Source of the DNA: JAEVLT01 sp050496765
Lineage (GTDB): Bacteria > Bacillota > Bacilli > Bacillales > Cytobacillaceae
DNA length: 49,081 nt
Direction: 5' to 3'
Assembly: GCF_050496765.1 (NCBI RefSeq)
Contig: NZ_JBNWEO010000016.1
Coordinates: 1-49,081, forward strand
Shown: piece after piece, positions 16,299 to 24,316 of the stretch
Position numbering within the stretch: position 1 is the first letter of the stretch
Layout of the letters: the number at the start of each line of letters is the position of its first letter
The notes under the pieces: model-generated
Database searches by the model: none
The model's input: the letters and a program-made list of their open reading frames with translations, nothing else
Told to the model about the DNA's origin: nothing
Made by a program: the position numbers and the translations under genes

Positions 16299-16832
16299 TT
16301 ACATGATCCACTTCACTAAAATTTTGCTGCCAATCCAAGCCCCTATGAATATAAAGATGATGAAGACCCATCCATGCAAAGATAACGAAGCTGTCCCGCT
16401 AAACAGAGCGCCAATATTGCAGCCGAACGAAAGGCGAGCGCCATATCCCATTAACAGGCCGCCGGCAATGGCTGCCACTACCTGTTTCATGGATTTGATT
16501 TTCTTAATTTTAAATTGGGATGCTGCCAAAGCAGCGAAAAACGCCCCCACAATAATGCCAAGATCTGTTATCGATTCTGCATGAGAGAAAATAGTTTCAT
16601 GCAAAAGGGCATCCATTTTGTTTCCCTGAAAAAATGCCCACGTTTCCGGATGGCCGCCAAATCCTTGAAATATCCATGCTCCCCAATACGCAAACGCGGT
16701 CGTAACGCCCCACGCTTTTCCTGTTGCCGAAAACATTAACATATTGATCAGGCCGAGCAATAGCCCCCCAAGCCAATAAGGCCAGGCATTTTTAAACAGC
16801 TTTTTATAAATTGGATGGCTTTGAATTTTCAC
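16299..16832 (-). CDS. YeeE/YedE-family sulfur transporter, C-terminal half
   Basis: Membrane protein of 177 residues starting at GTG 16832 after AAGGAGGAG. It matches the second half of full-length YeeE/YedE (TsuA-type) proteins: ATGKAWGVTTAFAYWGAW, then the conserved Cys motif GYGARLSFGCNIGALFSG and SLHGWVFI. The full-length paralogue at 31872-33089 has the same block (ARIAFGCNIGAYFSG). TsuA-type proteins move thiosulfate using conserved Cys residues. Here the two halves are separate genes with a TusA-like gene between them and must assemble. Two CRP/FNR-type palindromes lie directly upstream. Confidence 0.85.
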   Translation of the reverse strand: MKIQSHPIYKKLFKNAWPYWLGGLLLGLINMLMFSATGKAWGVTTAFAYWGAWIFQGFGGHPETWAFFQGNKMDALLHETIFSHAESITDLGIIVGAFFAALAASQFKIKKIKSMKQVVAAIAGGLLMGYGARLSFGCNIGALFSGTASLSLHGWVFIIFIFIGAWIGSKILVKWIM

Positions 16833-16866
16833 GCTAACTCCTCCTTACGGAATAAGAGGTAAAATT

Positions 16867-16882
16867 AGTGAAGTATTTCACA
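16867..16882. promoter_or_regulatory. CRP/FNR-type palindrome
   Basis: AGTGA-AGTATT-TCACA fits TGTGA-N6-TCACA with one mismatch. It is the exact inverse of the core of the site at 16930; centres are 63 bp apart, six helical turns. Confidence 0.55.
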
Positions 16883-16929
16883 TAAATAGTTTCATTTTAG
16901 GTATTTAGCAATCAATGCAATACATAATT

Positions 16930-16945
16930 CGTGAAATACTTCACA
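16930..16945. promoter_or_regulatory. CRP/FNR-type palindrome
   Basis: CGTGA-AATACT-TCACA fits TGTGA-N6-TCACA with one mismatch. It lies 15 bases after the stop of the TusA-like gene and 98 bases before the start of the YedE C-half, so it may control an internal promoter or readthrough. Confidence 0.55.
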
Positions 16946-16959
16946 TTCATTCTCAAAAA

Positions 16960-17187
16960 TTACTCAACTTTTTCAATATAAACTTCCCATTCACCATCAT
17001 CGACTTCTTCTAGATCAACATTATGACCTTGCTTCCTGGCCCATTCCGGGACATTTTTCATCGCGCAGCTATGGTCGATTTCCACAATCAGCACATCTCC
17101 TGCAGCAAGTTCCTTGATTTTCTTTTCCGCTTTCAAAAGAGGTACTGGACAAGCTTCTCCCATACAATCTAAACGATATTCTGCCAT
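16960..17187 (-). CDS. TusA/SirA-family sulfur carrier (TsuB-like)
   Basis: Cytoplasmic sulfur carrier of 75 residues. It has the signature CPVPLLKAEKKI, with the sulfur-accepting Cys at residue 13 in CPxP, and DHSC in the middle. In TsuA-TsuB systems the TusA-like partner accepts sulfur from the imported compound. Its position between the two half-transporter genes supports that role. ATG 17187 follows AGGAGGAGT. The gene is 22 bp after the N-half gene, so they share a transcript. Confidence 0.9.
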   Translation of the reverse strand: MAEYRLDCMGEACPVPLLKAEKKIKELAAGDVLIVEIDHSCAMKNVPEWARKQGHNVDLEEVDDGEWEVYIEKVE

Positions 17188-17209
17188 TGTAAACTCCTCC
17201 TAAATCGTT

Positions 17210-17884
17210 TTATAAAGCTTTATTTTTTCGTCTATCATACCAATCGGCCAGCCAATAAAGAAATCCCAGTAATGCAAGTTGACCGAAGACTGCGGCCGGC
17301 CAGCCAATCACATTTGGAAGCCACACTGTTGGAGCGTTATGGATCATCGCCTTTTCCCACCAACCGAAATCATGTGCTGCCCAAACTGAGCCTCCAATAA
17401 AGGCGACAATCACGATCCACTGCTGCATAAAGCCTTCACCCATGCGCATTAATGTTCCGGATGCACAGCCGCCTGCAATGACCATTCCAATCCCAAACAT
17501 CGCAGCCCCAATCGCTGTATGAAGTCCTACTGGGTTAATATTGCCGGGAATGACGGCCGGGTTTTTCAAAAAAGCGCTATATTGAACTGCTGCAAAACCC
17601 GCTGTGGCCACCGCTAAACCGATCAGAACCGCTCTTGTTAAAGAAGTGCTGCCGGTTAATACAGGATCGCGCAAGGATGCGGTAAAACAAAAGCGTGATT
17701 TCTGCAGGACAAAACCAAGAGCCGATCCAAATACCCACATTAACCCCAACTTTGGATTCTGCGCTCCTAAAACAATACCAGCAATGACAATGACAACAAG
17801 CACACTTGCTGCGTACGGAATCTGATTCTTTTTTATTTTAACAGGCCTTGTTCTGGCTTTCGGACTTACTGCAACCTCAGCCAT
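17210..17884 (-). CDS. YeeE/YedE-family sulfur transporter, N-terminal half
   Basis: Membrane protein of about 224 residues. It has the family motifs GFVLQKSRFCFTASLRD and GMVIAGGCASGTLMRMGEG, each with one of the conserved Cys residues. It corresponds to the first half of full-length YeeE/YedE transporters; its partner half is at 16299-16832. The frame is open to TTG 17899, but ATG 17884 is correctly spaced from GGAGGGG and is my start. First gene of the operon, transcribed away from a divergent LysR gene. Confidence 0.87.
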   Translation of the reverse strand: MAEVAVSPKARTRPVKIKKNQIPYAASVLVVIVIAGIVLGAQNPKLGLMWVFGSALGFVLQKSRFCFTASLRDPVLTGSTSLTRAVLIGLAVATAGFAAVQYSAFLKNPAVIPGNINPVGLHTAIGAAMFGIGMVIAGGCASGTLMRMGEGFMQQWIVIVAFIGGSVWAAHDFGWWEKAMIHNAPTVWLPNVIGWPAAVFGQLALLGFLYWLADWYDRRKNKAL

Positions 17885-17903
17885 AAAAATCCCCTCCAAA
17901 AAT

Positions 17904-17919
17904 TGTGATAACTTTCACA
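17904..17919. promoter_or_regulatory. CRP/FNR-type palindrome in the leader of the sulfur operon
   Basis: TGTGA-TAACTT-TCACA is a perfect match to the CRP/FNR consensus TGTGA-N6-TCACA. It lies between the proposed promoter and the ribosome binding site of the YedE N-half gene, where a bound protein would block transcription. Confidence 0.6.
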
Positions 17920-17949
17920 TATATACGCCCCCGGGTTTGCTACAATCTA

Positions 17950-17982
17950 ATTATACAAAACAATACTCCTTTATAGTTATAA
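17950..17982 (-). promoter_or_regulatory. Promoter of the sulfur operon with a LysR-type dyad at -35
   Basis: A perfect -10 (TATAAT) lies at 17955-17950. The -35 position 17 bp upstream is poor (AACTAT) and is covered by the dyad TTATAGTTATAA (17971-17982). Weak -35 plus dyad is the usual form of a LysR-activated promoter. Confidence 0.5.
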
Positions 17983-18036
17983 AACAAAAGCATGACCTTA
18001 TAAAGTTTGTTTATACCCTGATTGGAGGTGGCTAAT

Positions 18037-18939
18037 ATGAATACGGAATCCTTGAAGGCATTTTATTTAACGGTGGCCAATAAAAGTATTTCTCAGACAG
18101 CAAAAGACCTTCATATGACGCAGCCGGCACTAAGCAAACAGATTCAGACACTCGAAAGTTCAATTGGCACAAAGCTGCTCCACCGCAGCAATAATGGCGT
18201 TTCCGCAACAGCTCATGGCCAGGTTGTCTATGAATATGCTAAAAATATTTTACAGCTCATCAATCAAATGGAGGAGAGCTTGCAGGAGATCAACGAAAAT
18301 GCCTACTATCATCTCGTTGTTGGCGCTTGTCCTTCTATCGCTGAATACAGTCTCCCATGCAGCATTTATATGTTCAAAGAAAAATTCCCAAAAGCCCGCA
18401 TTGAGCAAAAAGTGCTTAGCTCAAAAGAAATCTTAGAGGAAATTGCCAACCATACCGTCCATATCGGCTTTATCCAAGGAACGTACAAACACCCGGAAGT
18501 GATCATTCAAAATCTTTTTAATAGCAAACTTCACCTAGTTATGTCCGCCAACCATCGTTATGTTGGAACGAGCATGATCACTTGGGAAGAGTTGAAGCAA
18601 TTGCCGCTTGTACTGCCGCAAAAAGAAACTTGTGCCCGAAATATGCTTGATCATCTATTGGAAAATCATCAAATTGGCACGGAAGATTTACAGGTTTCGA
18701 TGGAATTAAATTCATTGGAGGCAATAAAGACACTTGTCTTATCGGGAAGAGGGATGGCCTTTCTTCCATACATGGTGATTAAAAAAGAATTGTATATGGG
18801 CAACTTGGTGTCCATTGAGGTAGAAACAGCAGACTTGCAATGGAATTTTTCTGTTGCTTTTTCAAAGGAAATGAGTGGACATTCAATTCGAGAGGATTTT
18901 TTGCATTTTATCACATCAACGAAAAGCGGTTTTTGCTAA
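18037..18939 (+). CDS. LysR-family regulator, probably of the divergent sulfur operon
   Basis: DNA-binding regulator of 300 residues. The N-terminal winged helix is clear: MNTESLKAFYLTVANKSISQ, then TAKDLHMTQPALSKQIQTLE. The rest is the periplasmic-binding-like effector domain. ATG 18037 follows GGAGGTG; the in-frame TTG 18022 overlaps that site and is rejected. The gene is divergent from the YedE/TusA/reductase operon and convergent with a second TusA-like gene, whose stop overlaps its end by four bases. LysR proteins placed like this usually control the divergent operon. The effector is probably a sulfur compound, but that is inferred from neighbours only. Confidence 0.92.
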   Translation: MNTESLKAFYLTVANKSISQTAKDLHMTQPALSKQIQTLESSIGTKLLHRSNNGVSATAHGQVVYEYAKNILQLINQMEESLQEINENAYYHLVVGACPSIAEYSLPCSIYMFKEKFPKARIEQKVLSSKEILEEIANHTVHIGFIQGTYKHPEVIIQNLFNSKLHLVMSANHRYVGTSMITWEELKQLPLVLPQKETCARNMLDHLLENHQIGTEDLQVSMELNSLEAIKTLVLSGRGMAFLPYMVIKKELYMGNLVSIEVETADLQWNFSVAFSKEMSGHSIREDFLHFITSTKSGFC

Positions 18940-19163
18940 GCTTCTTTACGAATATCAATTTCCCAAATACCATTCATTACTTCATTGGAGGATACTTTAT
19001 ACCCTTTTCGTCTAAATGTTTCCTTTAAATTCGTTTCTACACAGCTGTGATCGGTTACAACTGTTAAAATAGCCGGAGCAGACATTTTCTCCAAAGCCTT
19101 TTGTGCTTTTAAAATCGGAATTGGACACATTTCTCCCAGAAGATCCAATCGTTGACTACCCAT
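18936..19163 (-). CDS. Second TusA/SirA-family sulfur carrier
   Basis: A 75-residue carrier with CPIPILKAQKALEKM (acceptor Cys at residue 13) and DHSC in the same place as the first copy. The remainder is clearly diverged from it, so this is an old paralogue. ATG 19163 has AGGGGTG six bases upstream; the in-frame GTG 19172 lies inside that site. It stands alone, tail-to-tail with the LysR gene. It may serve the full-length YedE at 31872-33089 or a different acceptor. Confidence 0.88.
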   Translation of the reverse strand: MGSQRLDLLGEMCPIPILKAQKALEKMSAPAILTVVTDHSCVETNLKETFRRKGYKVSSNEVMNGIWEIDIRKEA

Positions 19164-19219
19164 TCGTAACACCCCTACAATTAAATTGACTTACATCCGA
19201 TTCCCTTGCTATTTAAAAT

Positions 19220-19239
19220 AAGGGGCACGGCAGCCCCTT
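19220..19239 (-). terminator. Terminator of the sugar phosphorylase operon
   Basis: AAGGGGC (19220-19226) pairs with GCCCCTT (19233-19239). T-rich sequence follows on both strands. It lies just after the stop of the LacI-type gene. Confidence 0.65.
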
Positions 19240-19260
19240 TTTCTATTCGAATTTCCCCAG

Positions 19261-20280
19261 TTACTTACTTGTTTTTACGCTGTCTCTTTCGATTAATTGA
19301 TAATCGACAAAAACATTTTTCTTACAAGCTTTGCCTTCCATCAAATTTTGAAGCAATAGTGCGGCCTGCCTGCCCATTTCAAAGAAGTTTTGCTGAATTG
19401 TTGTAATCGTAGGATGGGTGTACTCGGTTAGTAAAATTCCGTCAAAACCCGTGACCGAGACATCCTCCGGAATCGTTAGACCCGCTTCTTTGACCGCGTT
19501 CATGACACCGATTGCCATTAGATCACTAAAACATATGAAAGCAGCCGGTTTTTTTGTTTTAAGCAATTCTTTTGTTTGCTCATATGCTTCACTTTCCGAA
19601 AAATTGGCATGTAGGATTTGCACATCCGATAGCTCAATGCCGGATTCCTCCAAAGCCAGCTTTACTCCAGCAAGCCGCTCCGTATTCACCCATGTCTCCT
19701 TTTTGCCTGCAACAATGACAAGATCTTGATGGTTTCGTTTTAACAAATACTCGGTGATCTCTTTGCTTGCTGCAATATTGTCAGTTGAAACCACCCCGAT
19801 CATGCCACTATCATTTTCCGGTTTCGCATCCAAAACCACACAAGGAATATTGGCATCGATCAATTCTTTAAAGTAGAGATCATCCATCCGGATCCCTACT
19901 AAAACAACGCCTCCAATATTGCGTTCCTTGCAAAATTGCGTATAACTTTTTTCCTTTTGTTTCATTGAATCTATTAAATAAATCGCCAATTCATATTGAT
20001 TTTGCTCGACAGCCGCATAAACACCTTTAAACACTTGGAACGAGTTGTTATTATCTTTAATCCCGCTGTCAAAATAGCCAGAAGCAATCAAAGCGACTGT
20101 CTTTTGCTTTTTGGAAGACAAGTTTTTCGCAACGAGATTTGGTGAATAATCCAGTTCCTTTGCGACTTCAAATACCCGTTTTTTCGTTTTCTCGCTAATA
20201 TCCGGATAGCCATTAAATGCCTTTGACACAACCCCGATAGAAACCCCGGCTTTTTTCGCCACATCTTTAATTGTAGCCAA
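19261..20280 (-). CDS. LacI-family repressor of the disaccharide phosphorylase operon
   Basis: A 339-residue regulator with the LacI helix-turn-helix at the N-terminus (TIKDVAKKAGVSIGVVSKAF, hinge helix around SPNLVAKNLSS) and a sugar-binding core. The best start is TTG 20280 with AGGGG six bases upstream, placing the domain at residue 2. An in-frame ATG at 20322 overlaps the pgmB stop and adds 14 unusual residues. Last gene of the operon. It probably binds the AACGTTTTCG dyads upstream of the binding-protein gene and of the GH65 gene, with the imported sugar or a product as inducer. Confidence 0.9.
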   Translation of the reverse strand: MATIKDVAKKAGVSIGVVSKAFNGYPDISEKTKKRVFEVAKELDYSPNLVAKNLSSKKQKTVALIASGYFDSGIKDNNNSFQVFKGVYAAVEQNQYELAIYLIDSMKQKEKSYTQFCKERNIGGVVLVGIRMDDLYFKELIDANIPCVVLDAKPENDSGMIGVVSTDNIAASKEITEYLLKRNHQDLVIVAGKKETWVNTERLAGVKLALEESGIELSDVQILHANFSESEAYEQTKELLKTKKPAAFICFSDLMAIGVMNAVKEAGLTIPEDVSVTGFDGILLTEYTHPTITTIQQNFFEMGRQAALLLQNLMEGKACKKNVFVDYQLIERDSVKTSK

Positions 20281-20321
20281 TTTGAACCCCTGCTTCCTAA
20301 TTGAAACGTCCCGCAAAACCA

Positions 20322-20993
20322 TTAATTTTGCTTGGTTGAAAACTCTTCCAATAATAGTGATAACACAAGCTGGTTTGTGTTTTCAAGAACTAAATCCGCC
20401 CCAGCCTGTTTCATTTTTTCAACTGTCCCAACACCAACTGCAAACATGCCTGCATCTTTGATGGCAGAAATGCCTGCAGTCGAATCTTCAATACCTATGC
20501 ACTCACTCGGCCTTACCGCCAGCTTTTCCGCTGCTTTTAAAAAGATATCCGGGGCAGGCTTTCCATTTGCAACTTCTTCCGGATCGACCACTGTTTGAAA
20601 GTAAGATGTAATCTTCAGCGACTCCAAAATAGCCGGGGCATTCTTGCTTGCAGAAGCCAATCCAATGAGAATATCATTCTTTTTTAACTCTTCCAGAAAT
20701 TCTTTTACCCCTGGAAAAATATCCTCTGGTTTCATTTGTGTTAGCAGCTGAACATATTTTTCATTTTTTGTGTTGGCCAGCGCCAGCTTTTCCGTTTCAC
20801 TATATTGATCTGCAACTCCGCCATGCTCAAGAATTTTCTCCAAGCTTTCCATCCGGCTAATGCCCTTTAGCTCTTCATTAAATTCCCGATTGAAATCAAT
20901 GCCAATACTGTTGGCTAAGTCCTTCCATGCCAAGTAGTGCCATTCTGCAGTATCTGTAATCACGCCATCCAAGTCAAAAATAACTGCTTTCAT
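20322..20993 (-). CDS. pgmB: Beta-phosphoglucomutase
   Basis: HAD-superfamily mutase that converts beta-glucose-1-phosphate to glucose-6-phosphate. It has 223 residues, with the nucleophile and acid Asp in FDLDGVITDT (D8, D10), the cap motif SRMESLEKIL, and the C-terminal GIEDSTAGISAIKDAGM. The last of these is the standard PgmB signature. The start at ATG 20993 follows GGGAGG. It lies next to a GH65 phosphorylase, whose inverting reaction makes its substrate, so function is well supported by context. Confidence 0.94.
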   Translation of the reverse strand: MKAVIFDLDGVITDTAEWHYLAWKDLANSIGIDFNREFNEELKGISRMESLEKILEHGGVADQYSETEKLALANTKNEKYVQLLTQMKPEDIFPGVKEFLEELKKNDILIGLASASKNAPAILESLKITSYFQTVVDPEEVANGKPAPDIFLKAAEKLAVRPSECIGIEDSTAGISAIKDAGMFAVGVGTVEKMKQAGADLVLENTNQLVLSLLLEEFSTKQN

Positions 20994-21022
20994 CCTGTTT
21001 AACCTCCCCGGCTCTTAAAAAC

Positions 21023-23383
21023 TTATCTAACTTCGTTTTGTTCTCGATACTGAATGTGTGTTTCTTTGGCAAATGTATATTTTTTGCCAAAAACTTCGAC
21101 TTCCACATCGTCTTGGCTTTCGGACGTGATTGATAACGTATGTGGATCCATTTGAACATGTAACGGGTCCCCTTGCCAATGAATCGTAAAGGTCAGCTCA
21201 TTCCAATGTTTCGGCAAGCGCGGATTGATTCTTAGTTTTCCATCTACCATTCGAACGCCGCCAAATCCGAGAACAACAGATTGCCAGATTCCCCCGATGG
21301 ATGCAGCATGTACACCGTGATCAGAAGAATGCATGGCAGGACCAAGGTCAATTTCTGCTGCTCTTCTGAAAAGGGAATAGGCCATATCTTCAATCCCTAA
21401 GTCATTTGCTAAAATTGCATGTGTCGACAAGCTTAAGGATGAATCATGCAAGGTTTTTGGCTCATAATAATGGAAGTTTGCCACTTTCACTTCGGGACGG
21501 AATTTGTTCTCCAACAGTAAGAATAAAATCATGATATCCGCTTGTTTCGAAACCTGAATTTCATTTACTTGCTCTAAATTATAATCAAGGAACATGGATC
21601 CCACTTTTGTTTGCTTCTTGTATTTTTCAAGGTCGATAATCTTTTTGCTTAAATACGTGTCATCTTGCGGAATGATCTGATCCGCTTCTCTTGGCTGTGG
21701 CAAATAAATCTGATTGATTTTCTTCGTCCATGCAGAATAGGAATTTTCCAGATCCAGCTTTGTTTCCAAATTTGCCAGCAATTCAGGGTGTTTTTCCTTT
21801 AATTCTTGGTAATATTGAATTGCCAGTTCGATATTGAAATGTGCCATATGGTTCGTAAAGGCATTATTGTTAACATGCTCTTTATACTCATCCGGTCCAA
21901 CCACATCGTTAATATGATATTCTTGTTTTTCCTCATTCCACTCTAATCGGCTTGCCCAAAATCTTGCCGTATCAAAAATCATTTCATAACCGTATTGATC
22001 CATAAATTCCTGGTCATTTGTAATTTTGTAATACTGCCATACGGCATACGCAATATCGGAAGTAATATGCTGCTCAATAAAGCCGGACCAAATTTTTGTC
22101 TGCTCACCTGTGACAATATCCACTGCCCCCCAAACCGGTGTCACTTCACCGTCTGACGGCCAAGCCGCTTCCCAAGGATACATGGCTCCTTCATAACCGT
22201 TTTCTTTTGCTTTTTTGCGCGCCCCGACCAACCCATGATAACGGTATTCCAAGAGAGATTTGGCGATTTCTGGATTTGAATACGTAAAGAATGGCAGGAT
22301 GAAAACTTCAGTATCCCAGAAAGAGTGTCCTTTGTATCCTTCACCGCTCAGTGCTTTTGCGCCAATTCCCATTCTGTTATCATGTGCCGGTGTCATAATC
22401 GTTAAATGGTAAAGGGAAAATCGTAGTGCAAGCATGTCGAAAGGATCTTCACTTTTAATCGTAAAATTGTATTGATCCCAAACTTTTGTTTGCCATGCTG
22501 CTTTGCTTTCTGCAAATGCCGCTTCGTAGCCTTTTTCAAATTCATGACGCAGATTGTCAAGAGAACGTTCGCGCAAGTTCGCCAACGTATAGTGATCGTT
22601 GTCCACTTCCTTGTCCCTGCTTGTATTGATTGTCGTTAGCTTTTCCATTGTTAACGTGTCATTCGGCTGAAGTTCTGCTTCGAATTGGAGCCATACTTTC
22701 CGCCGATCCATCACCATTAGTGGCTCTTTCTCCAATTCCTTCCCGTTCACCATTACTTTATGGACAGTGTTTAACACAATATCGATTTTGGATTCGGTTG
22801 TCGTTTGAATCAGCTGAATAAAGCGTTTGTCAAAGATTCTCCGCTCGCCTTCATGGAAATGCTGGGCACCTGAATTGGACATCTGGGCATTGATGCCAGA
22901 GTCAAACGAAATCACAACAGGGTGGGTTAAGGATTCCACTTCCATTTTCATCCCAATTAAATGAAGGTTTTCCAATGAAACAAATCGTCTAAAATGAAAC
23001 CGCAATTCTTTTCCTTGAGGCGAGACCCAATCAAACGTCCGCGTTAATTCAGCGGTCTTTACATTCAATTGCTTTACATAATTTTTCGTTTCGCCGAATT
23101 CCAAACTGAACCGCTCCCCATCAATGCGAATGTTTAAGCGCGTTACATCGGCAATGTTTGGCAGTTCGCTTACTTCATCCTCGTCAAATTTATTGAACGT
23201 TCCTGCGACAAAGCAGTTCCTTACTTCTTGAAGATAAGGTTCCTCATTTACGGAGCGCAAACCCATATACCCATTTCCAAGGTACATAACGGCTTCGCTT
23301 TTTCCTAAAGTGTCAACTGAAAAACTGTCATCAGAAACAACCCAATTCTGATAATCACCTTTTCCTAATCGATAATTCATCAT
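21023..23383 (-). CDS. GH65 disaccharide phosphorylase
   Basis: Inverting phosphorylase of 786 residues that splits an alpha-linked glucose disaccharide with phosphate, giving beta-glucose-1-phosphate. Signatures are GEGYKGHSFWDTEVF (347-361), YPWEAAWPSDGEVTP (402-416) and the general acid in VVGPDEYKEH (E499). HSSDHG near the C-terminal end of the barrel is the phosphate site. The N-terminal beta-sandwich is present and there is no signal peptide. The loop after YPWEAA differs from the maltose phosphorylase sequence I remember, so maltose, kojibiose, nigerose, trehalose or glucosylglycerol all remain possible. It is encoded after the transporter genes, with its own LacI-type dyad upstream, and before pgmB. 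Confidence 0.92.
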   Translation of the reverse strand: MMNYRLGKGDYQNWVVSDDSFSVDTLGKSEAVMYLGNGYMGLRSVNEEPYLQEVRNCFVAGTFNKFDEDEVSELPNIADVTRLNIRIDGERFSLEFGETKNYVKQLNVKTAELTRTFDWVSPQGKELRFHFRRFVSLENLHLIGMKMEVESLTHPVVISFDSGINAQMSNSGAQHFHEGERRIFDKRFIQLIQTTTESKIDIVLNTVHKVMVNGKELEKEPLMVMDRRKVWLQFEAELQPNDTLTMEKLTTINTSRDKEVDNDHYTLANLRERSLDNLRHEFEKGYEAAFAESKAAWQTKVWDQYNFTIKSEDPFDMLALRFSLYHLTIMTPAHDNRMGIGAKALSGEGYKGHSFWDTEVFILPFFTYSNPEIAKSLLEYRYHGLVGARKKAKENGYEGAMYPWEAAWPSDGEVTPVWGAVDIVTGEQTKIWSGFIEQHITSDIAYAVWQYYKITNDQEFMDQYGYEMIFDTARFWASRLEWNEEKQEYHINDVVGPDEYKEHVNNNAFTNHMAHFNIELAIQYYQELKEKHPELLANLETKLDLENSYSAWTKKINQIYLPQPREADQIIPQDDTYLSKKIIDLEKYKKQTKVGSMFLDYNLEQVNEIQVSKQADIMILFLLLENKFRPEVKVANFHYYEPKTLHDSSLSLSTHAILANDLGIEDMAYSLFRRAAEIDLGPAMHSSDHGVHAASIGGIWQSVVLGFGGVRMVDGKLRINPRLPKHWNELTFTIHWQGDPLHVQMDPHTLSITSESQDDVEVEVFGKKYTFAKETHIQYREQNEVR

Positions 23384-23414
23384 TGTCCATTGCTCCTTTA
23401 AAAATAAATAAGAT

Positions 23415-23428
23415 CGAAAACGTTTTAG
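23415..23428. promoter_or_regulatory. LacI/CcpA-type operator before the GH65 gene
   Basis: CGAAAACGTTTTAG shares its core with the two operators at 26589-26614. It lies between a partial terminator and the GH65 ribosome binding site, suggesting separate control of the enzyme genes. Confidence 0.6.
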
Positions 23429-23440
23429 AGATTAAACACA

Positions 23441-23468
23441 AAATCAGCAAGGATTCGTCTGCTGATTT
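23441..23468 (-). terminator. Partial terminator between transporter and enzyme genes
   Basis: On the minus strand AAATCAGCA pairs with TGCTGATTT, followed by TGTGTTTAAT. It would lower, not end, transcription into the GH65 gene. Confidence 0.5.
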
Positions 23469-23497
23469 CACTTTTATTTTCTAGACGGATGAAACAA

Positions 23498-24304
23498 TTA
23501 CTTAATTCCGCTTGTCGAAATCCCTTTAACAAATTGCTTTTGGAAAATAAGAAAGATAATAATCATCGGCAATGTCAACATAATAACGCCGGCTAAGACA
23601 CTGTTCCAATAGGCGTTGTACTGGCCATAGAAGGAATTCAACCCTACAGGCAGTGTATACATATCTGCACTGGTCGTTAATAAAACAGGCCATAGGAATG
23701 AGTTCCAGTTCCCTTGGAACGTAAAGATGATTTGGGTGGCAAGTAATGGTTTTGAAAGAGGCAGGAATATTTTAAAGAAAACACCCCATTTTCCCAATCC
23801 ATCCATCTCCGCTGCTTCTTCTAGTTCCTTTGGAAGTCCCAGGAAAAATTGTCTTGCTAAGAAGATCATAAACGGGCTCATTAAAAACGGGATCGTTAAT
23901 CCTTGATACGTATTGATCCATCCAAGTTTCGCCAGTAACATATAAATTGGAACGAGCAGGACTTGACCTGGGATCATCATAATTGCCAGAAAGACATAGA
24001 ACAACACTCCACGCAACGGAAACTTAAACCGCGCGAAGGCATAGCCCGCTAGTGTATTAACAAAAAGATTGCCAATTGTCACAATCACAGCTACTAGTAA
24101 ACTGTTGACTAACCAGCTGCCAAAAGGAAAGTTCGTCAGGATGTTTGTATAGCTTTGAAAGCTCAACTTATTCAGCGGTGTCCAAAAGTTAAAAACTTCA
24201 TCTGTTGGCTTTAGTGATGTATAAATGGACCATATAAATGGAATCAACGTTAATAGTGAATAGAAGATTGCTACCACGTAGAGGGCAATACGATTCTTTT
24301 TCAT
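23498..24304 (-). CDS. Sugar ABC transporter permease, MalG type
   Basis: Inner-membrane permease of 268 residues with six expected helices. The EAA loop that docks on the ATPase reads EEAAEMDGLGKWGVFFKIFLPLSKP. The C-terminus IIIFLIFQKQFVKGISTSGIK is standard for CUT1 transporters. The start is ATG 24304 after AAGGGGG. It pairs with the permease at 24317-25216 and the binding protein at 25301-26548. No ATPase gene is present, so it must share a general MsmX/MalK-type ATPase encoded elsewhere, as is common in Bacilli. Confidence 0.95.
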   Translation of the reverse strand: MKKNRIALYVVAIFYSLLTLIPFIWSIYTSLKPTDEVFNFWTPLNKLSFQSYTNILTNFPFGSWLVNSLLVAVIVTIGNLFVNTLAGYAFARFKFPLRGVLFYVFLAIMMIPGQVLLVPIYMLLAKLGWINTYQGLTIPFLMSPFMIFLARQFFLGLPKELEEAAEMDGLGKWGVFFKIFLPLSKPLLATQIIFTFQGNWNSFLWPVLLTTSADMYTLPVGLNSFYGQYNAYWNSVLAGVIMLTLPMIIIFLIFQKQFVKGISTSGIK

Positions 24305-24316
24305 TTTTCTTCCCCC

